Below are positions 57,078 through 64,000 of a stretch of 64,000 nt of DNA, in pieces. Origin of the DNA: Antennarius striatus. Lineage: Eukaryota > Chordata > Actinopteri > Lophiiformes > Antennariidae. Positions within the stretch are counted from its first letter, which is position 1; the number at the start of each line of letters is the position of its first letter. The notes below the pieces were generated by a model, which saw only the letters and a list, made by a program, of their open reading frames with translations, was not told where the DNA came from and made no database searches. The translations under genes and the position numbers were made by a program. The stretch covers positions 12,799,501 through 12,863,500 of the forward strand of contig NC_090796.1 in NCBI RefSeq assembly GCF_040054535.1, read 5' to 3'.

Positions 57078-58440
57078 ATGTTCCTTCTCATGTTCATGTT
57101 GTGTTGTATGAGGCTTGCTGCACATAGACTACATTGTGGAGTAAAAACTAAATAGTGAAGAGTCAGACAAGGTTAAAAATCAGCAGGTGACAGTCAGGGA
57201 TGGGGACAATCCCTAACGACATTAGGAGGCTTTTGGATGGTAATGTATTTTATTTTACAACGTCAATAATGCTTGTCTAAAAAGGCTAAGGTTTTATCTT
57301 TAAAACAAGTTATTGAGTGAGTGTAACCATATTTCAAAAGCAGGAGAATCTATTATAAAACGGGAGAATGTTCTACTAGATGATGATCTTTAATTTGTAT
57401 ATATAAAAATTAGGGTCGTCACAATTTTCTTGTTTAGTGTAAACCATCAAGAGAACAGAACAAACTCCCAACTGCTGTATTTTGTAGTCATACAAGCAAC
57501 AGTAAACATCAACATAAAAATAAAATCCTCTATGACAAAGACTGTCTCTAACATGGCAGCACCGTGGCATTTACTACATTTGCATGTACTGCCGTGCCGT
57601 CCAACAGTGCCTTCGGAGTAACATTTGCATATTTCAGTCAGTTTGTGTATATGGAAGAGAAGACATACAGAAATTGGATCAGATAAGAGATGTGAGACAA
57701 CCTGTTTCACAAGCCCGCTCCAGCTTTATAGGGCAATATTCAATAACATTGTGGAAGAAACGATTAATCATAACAACCTCCTTCCTACAGACATTTTAAA
57801 ATTTAATGTCTCACCTTTATGTTTTTAATTTTCACAGGTCAAGTCACACAAAGAATAATTATATGTTTTTAGGCCCTGCAGAAACAATATACCACTAATA
57901 GTAAAAGCAGCTTAAATGTTCCGGTCTCCTGTATTCGCTATTAAGACAATGGAATATGAAATAGAAGACTATGTTTTTTAATAATTTTATTCCTTTACCA
58001 TCAGGCAATACAGGAACCAAAACATAAAGCTTTACTTGACTGACTCAGAAACCAGGATCAGATTACAATTTTATCATCAAATATGTGTATGCAGAAGCAG
58101 GTTTAGATGAAGGTCCGTGTGTTCACATGCATCATGTTGCAGAACTGGTCACGTCGTTGTGTCCATATGCTGTCTTAATGAAAGTGGTGGTGCAATTTCA
58201 GAGATAAAACAAAGCGAAGTATTTTTGAATTGTAAATTTTACACTCAAAGTAAGTCATATTATATGATGTCATACTGTATGTGTGGATGACGAATTGAAC
58301 TGCAACACTAAGTGTGGGATCTTATAAGTGATAGTATGAGCAAATGAGTCTTGTTTTATCTCTTGAAAGTATTAAGCATCCTATAGTTTGTAGAATTTGT
58401 CACGATATGCATTGTTCACAATATTTCCTGTTCTCCTCAG

Positions 58441-59969
58441 ACTGTGAGCTGTTTGTTTCTGAAATTCTTCAAGATGAAAACCTCAGTGAAAATGCTCAAG
58501 AGACACGCAAAGTCTTACTTAATAACTTCAGGGTTGTTCATGTAAGGTAAGATTTTACCTCTAGAATCAGCATTAAACCTGCTTTGAGCAAGACACATAA
58601 AGCTGCTTTACTAGCCAAGTTGCACAATGTAATTTCATGACACCATTATCTGACATTTGCTGTTAATACCACAGAAGACCCTTAATTGTTGCTGTAATTG
58701 CTTTAAACACAGTTTGCAAAATTACATTAGAAGGAGCTCATTTAGTGTAATGGTGTCACCTTCAAGACCTCATTCTTGCTCTTATGTATTGTTATTAAAA
58801 GTTTGCAGAGATCCTATAGAATCTGTTGTTTTCACCTGGATAATCTACTCTTAATGGGATGTAATTTCCAAATATGATTAACAGCCCGTGAACCCAACAA
58901 ATGCAAACTTGAAATATGGTAGTTACTGCAAAAACAACTCCACTGGTGTTGGCTGCCCTGCACGTTAAGAGATGCACACTCTAGTATAGAAGCATTGTGG
59001 TCTTACATTCAGGAAATGACTATAGAATATAAGAAGTAATACTGAGCCTGAGAGGGCTGGAGTTTTAAAACAGAGAAAACTTTTTAATTAAACTCTTTAA
59101 GAGTTTGATGTTTGCTCATTTTGATTTCACAGAAACCCTCAAGAATTCCCTTTTCCACGTAAGTATAGAAAGATCAAATTGTTTTATGTATGTCCTCCAG
59201 TCTGTAATTATTGACTCACCCCTTAAAATTTGTGGTTTCTGTTCGTATCACACATGCACACATTTCCACAAATCACACTTAGCGGACTACAAGGAAGAAG
59301 AAGGCTCTGATGACAACCGTAGTTCGAGTCTGGGTCGTTCTGCCCAATCAGACGACGCCTCATTAGCCTCTGACAACCAGGATGATGGAGTGCCAGAGTG
59401 TAAGTTAACATTAGCCCTGATTCTGACTCTGTAAGTGCGTGAGTGTGCGTGTGTATGTGTGTGACTTTGGTTTATTAGCTCTGTTTGATCAGTTTAAAAA
59501 AACCCCTCCCAGGATCACTTTACGAGAAGGAAAATGAATTAAAGCAGTGGTAACTCTCCCAGAGCTCCTGCTGTCTCATTTAAGGACAAAGGAGTGAAAT
59601 TTTAGCCTGAGTAATGAAATCCACATGTCGGTATTGTATGTGTAGGCCCAGCATGCAGGGAATTCTGTACTGAAAAGGTAAAAGGTAAAAAAGAGGAGTC
59701 AGTCTTTCACGAGACAATGCGGTATTTCTCTGAGAGAACTAAACAGATTCGGTTTTGTCACGCGACCCTCGTCACCCTCATTGGCACACCTACACCTTCC
59801 AGCAGGAAGCACAGCCAGACACTTTTGCTGTACATTGCTCGCCCTCTAAATTTGAAAAAGACAGACCACAAGTGTGAAATTACTGCCTTGACTAGCCTCT
59901 TACCTCTCTGCCTGGCTCCAGTGACATCAGTGACTCCTCCTCTTCCTCCTACTCCTGGCCAGTATGCAG
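58441..59969 (+). CDS. skap1: SKAP1 (SKAP55) adaptor, 5' part only
   Basis: SKAP1 is a T-cell adaptor that couples ADAP to integrin activation; it has an N-terminal helical dimerisation region, a PH domain and an SH3 domain. Only early exons lie here: 58441-58546 (DCELFVSEILQDENLSENAQ, matching human DAEEFLAEGLRNENLS), 59133-59158 (26 bases, NPQEFPFP), 59283-59399 (DYKEEEGSDDNRSSSLG to NQDDGVPE, cf. human QDSSDDNHSG and YQDEGMED) and a less certain 59922-59969 (TSVTPPLPPTPGQYA). Intron phases 2, 1 and 1 agree across these. The first exon, encoding the start and PEEI motif, was not found, and the PH and SH3 exons must lie beyond the right edge. SKAP2 is the alternative, but human SKAP1 is the gene next to HOXB1, in the same orientation. 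Confidence 0.8.
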
Positions 59970-60985
59970 GTAGGTTGTCCTGATGCCAGAGAAAAGGGGG
60001 TGGTAGTTAACAAAGACCCGATTGGGGAGCTAGAGCTCCCTCCAGTGGCAGATTCTCGTATCCCTATCCTGATCTGTCCCTTTTAGCTTTACGAGTGGAC
60101 TGAGGGCAGCATGAAGGTGGCCCGCACAGAAAGAAGGTATTGTAGCTGCAGGCTAATGCAGTGATTGATTGACTGTGAGCCCCTCTATTCTTTCACAACT
60201 GGGTTTGAAATACAACACTGTACCTGAGGGGCCTTGTGTGTTCCATCCCTCTCTACCTTTATCAATCTTTCTCACTGTCTTCCTTTCTCGCACTTGCCCT
60301 CCCGCCCAGTCAGACTTTTTTGTTTAGTCGTGACTCTGTGTGCCAGCTAACAGCCCTTGACGTGACATGCTGCAGGTGGGCATTATTGACTCCACCGCCT
60401 CAGGTGCCCATCTCTACCCTGCGCCTGGTAAAGCTGGAATCATGTGAAATTTCCTAATGCGAAAGAAGAAAATGCTGTCACTGTTTTAATGCCAGCTGGA
60501 TGTAGTCAGAAACAATCTCTTTATTTGGAAAAAGGCTTAATGAATTCTCTCGTCCTCTGCCCACAGAAGAATAACTGCCGTCTTTTTCTACAACGATGGA
60601 AAAAAAACTATAGTAAACAAATCATGGCAGATGGTGGCAAGATTGACCACAAGACAATTATAATTAATTTTTTGAAATTGTTCATTTTAGAATAAACAAG
60701 GCTAAATTTCTTTCAGGAACAAACAAAATCAAACTATAAAATGCTTAAAAAAATTTCCCTTATGGCTATAATGGTTACACGCCCATAAACAAATTACGCC
60801 GTCTGTTACTCTGGATGCAATAGTTGTTAAAGCTGGAACATTGTGTCATGCCATTGTTGGTGTTAAATGTGAGGAATAGCCAATTATGCAGCACGACCAG
60901 AATCTCCGTTTTTCTCTCATTTGCATTTTTGTTTTGAATATTGAAAAGTAATGTCCCTTGACACCGAACAGCTACGCTTAAAAAA

Positions 60986-61113
<128 letters not shown>

Positions 61114-62066
61114 TTTTATTGTTGGATCAATTATCGTAACATTTGATTCTGTGAGGGAAATCTGTGAGCTTTTATTGCCGGGGAGACGGCAACCGTGTTA
61201 GCGCAGTGAATGGCCTGTGTCCTCAGTGAAAGGGCATGTGGAGTTCAGAGTTCATTCTCTGTTCACTGCTAGTTGAAAGAAACATCTCACACTTTTCTGC
61301 TGGTTTCAATGGAAGAACAAATGTTTAGGGAAAATAATTGCAAGACCACTTATTGAAATCAGTGACATTTTTGGGGGAACAATCATCCGCGACAGTGCTT
61401 TGGTTTTTTTTACATTTTCTTTTTACTAACCTCCGTTGAAAAAATATATAATGATGTGATTTAGCAAATCTCACTTGGCTTCACAGAGGGGGTTGAATAT
61501 TGAGTTTTTTTTTCTTTTTCTTGAGTTTATCTGCATCATTTTATTCGAGCCTACTGTACACAATAGAGACTTTGTGACTCAGAGGATGTATTGTCCGTGG
61601 TAATCGACTGGCCGCCTCCGCCGCTCTCTGTTCCCTAACCAGAGAGTGAGTGAGTGTGAAGTCGATGGCTGTTTTTACACACAGGAGGAGCCTCTGCCAT
61701 TTGATTAGAGGCTGTGGTCTGTTGTCTTCAGTGCACCGGCTGACACTAGATTTGTAATGGCTGACAGGAACAGATGGAGCCTCCATTGTTAGCCCGGGTG
61801 TCTGCATGGTAATGTGAACTGAGTTTCACCCGCCGACCGCACCGTTGACCTGACCGCGCCCGTAGTCTCGCCCTAGCATCTTTGGCCCCCTTTAGAACCT
61901 TTTAACCGAACCCCCTTGTTTTCTCTCTGTGCTGTCTGGGGCGCACACACGATCACTGGATATTTATTTCACTCCTTGCTTCTCATGATTGCTACCATTC
62001 CAATACATTTTACATACATAAGCATATATATGTGAAGAGTTTCTGCCTGTGGCATGGAGAATATCC

Positions 62067-62220
<154 letters not shown>

Positions 62221-63913
62221 GAAGACCCCAGGAGACAGTTGGAGATTTGGGGCTTTTAGCCCCATCATGCTGTTTGCAGGTCAAGTTTACAAAGTTGGAA
62301 TGGCCTGTTTGTTTTTCTTTGGGGGAGCACTGCTGGGCGCTCTGGGATGTTTGCTGGGAATCTGCAGAGATGATGAAGCACCGTGCGGAGAGTCTCCACC
62401 CAGGTGGCACGCAGAAAGACATCGCTTTTGATACATCTGCCTTTTTCTTTTTTGTGAGCCTAATGACTCTTTAATGATGTACCATATAATTGACCAGGTG
62501 TGGACAGTGGCTCTAAAGAATTTCCTCCCTGTACTTAGATTCCAAGTGTCATCTGCCGTATGTATATCAAGTCATTTTCCATTTGTGATTGGTGATAATT
62601 GACACATCTCAGCATTTTTATCTTTTATAAATGACAATTTACTGTACATAAAGTTATCTACTTATTTAGATTTACATTAAATGCCTTGAATATAATTTCA
62701 GTTGACCTGAATTCTAGCGGGAATAAAAAAAACTACCGTTTTGGTTATTCTGCTGATCATTTTCACAATCAACTATGGAATTATATGTTTTATAAAATTT
62801 CAAAGTATCTTTAAGTCCAGGCTAATTTTTTTATTTTCTTTTTCCATATAAATAATTTCATTACTTACAATTTTTAATTTTAACCCCACTAAAATAAGTT
62901 GCATATCTTCAGGATTCAGAGACCAGAAGCTTTGCTTGAAAAATGTCCCATAGATTTAATCAATTATTAGTTTTAGCTTCAGCGCTAGCAGGTGTGTCCT
63001 ATTTAAACAAAGCAGGAATGTGACTCTTGTCGGTAATTACTGTGCCGTCGCAATTTCCTAAACCAATTACTTGCACTACAATGCAGTAGGGTAGCCCATT
63101 TGAAGTTGGGTCTCGCCTTTGCTTATTTCTCATTTGAATATGAGGAGGCGGTGAACAGTAACAACGTTATTACATGCTGCCAGTAAATAGAATATTAAAT
63201 CTAAACATTGTCATTGGCTGAAGCTTGATAAAGCTGCATAAAGTGAAGGACTTTTGAAGGTGCATTCCCGGGATTGTTAAGGGGGTGAAATAGGGAAAAC
63301 AATAGCGGCTGACAGATTGATACTTCGGTATGGAGCTAATCAGCAAGGTTTAAGACACCAAGTGGTTCATGTCTGTGGTCCAAAGTCAGTTAAGTCACAG
63401 TGAAGTTTCCGAGTGCTTAAGAAAAATAAGGGACGCAAACAAAACTGTTGGAAATGGCTTTATAGCTTTTACCTCAATTTGTCTGTCTTGTCTGCAGCGC
63501 TTGGACAGTAATTTTGGGTCGGCATAGATGACCTCCTTGCAGGTTTACTGGCCTGTGGTCATGCTGTCTGCCCACGCACCGAACTTTTGACCTTTGGCCT
63601 CTCGCTTGGCCAACCTGTGACCTGCCTGCTCTCCGTCCAGAGTCGTGTGAGTGATTGTCCTTCCCGTCTCATAACGCCCACTGGTCATGAAGTTTCTTTG
63701 GACTCTTTGATAACCATCTACTGTATCTCTCCATCAAAATACTCGCCTGGAGATTAATTTTTCACAGCATTTATCGGTGTATGGATTTTGTGACATTTAA
63801 ATAGCAGCTGATAGTTTGCAAGGAAGAGAAGAATATGCTAATGACCCCCTCACTTCCCCATTCTCCTTCACTCTCCTTTCCTCTCTGTTACAGCCTGTGT
63901 GCTTGTCTAGAAA

Positions 63914-63964
63914 GACACACACTCACACACACACTCACACACACACACATACACACACACGCAC
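63914..63964. repeat. Imperfect (CA)n tract
   Basis: CA units interrupted by CTCA and CATA, at the right end of the window. Confidence 0.9.
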
Positions 63965-64000
63965 ATTACGAGGCAGGCGCAGGCTCTGTGCATTTCTGCG

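Larger units (their letters stand above)
49019..58440. other. Interval between hoxb1b and the first recognised skap1 exon
   Basis: Apart from the hoxb1b 3'UTR, the DR5 element and repeats listed separately, no gene is supportable over 9 kb. The short first coding exon of skap1 should lie in or before it (ending in phase 1 with a G) but I could not find it. The segment 50.4-54.3 kb is GC-richer than its surroundings and contains a perfect octamer ATGCAAAT at 53830-53837. Open frames at 50440-50949, 52501-52842 and 53943-54209 look like chance. Confidence 0.5.

Overview
The window is genomic DNA of a ray-finned fish, most likely a percomorph/acanthomorph teleost. It holds a complete HoxBb cluster of the reduced form hoxb6b-hoxb5b-hoxb3b-hoxb1b, all on the + strand, with both flanks. 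Genes are vertebrate-like: GT-AG introns, long AT-rich non-coding DNA and many CA/GT microsatellites. The four two-exon Hox genes are identified by homeodomain and hexapeptide. hoxb3b points to an acanthomorph rather than zebrafish, which is reported to lack it. A mir-10 hairpin sits between hoxb5b and hoxb3b, where hoxb4b would be expected.

Layout. 1.0-3.6 kb: msl1 (-), an MSL/MOF histone acetyltransferase scaffold. 5.5-7.4 kb: snf8/VPS22 (+), ESCRT-II. 8.7-12.9 kb: calcoco2/NDP52-like selective autophagy receptor (-). 18.6-26.3 kb: ttll6, ciliary tubulin polyglutamylase (+), with a CCAAT/forkhead/X-box promoter near 14.2-14.6 kb. 31.4-33.2 kb hoxb6b; 34.4-35.8 kb hoxb5b; 40.2 kb mir-10; 44.4-46.4 kb hoxb3b; 47.9-49.0 kb hoxb1b. 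58.4 kb to the right edge: the first identifiable coding exons of skap1 (+), whose PH and SH3 domains lie beyond the window. The order snf8-calcoco2-ttll6-HoxB-skap1 matches the human HOXB neighbourhood.

The Hox genes and mir-10 form one regulatory unit for anterior-posterior patterning. Putative cis elements include a DR5 retinoic acid response element 0.9 kb 3' of hoxb1b, a Pbx-Hox plus Meis/Prep pair 0.9 kb 5' of hoxb1b, and a CTCF-like motif between hoxb6b and hoxb5b. The flanking genes are bystanders held by synteny.

The most unusual points are: a ttll6 exon junction where the canonical AG acceptor creates an in-frame TGA but a TG acceptor three bases downstream restores the protein; a GC-AG first intron in snf8; a variant miR-10 sequence; and a short, divergent hoxb3b. 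I found no unknown multi-gene system. All exon models were joined by eye from splice signals and remembered family sequences, with no alignment run.
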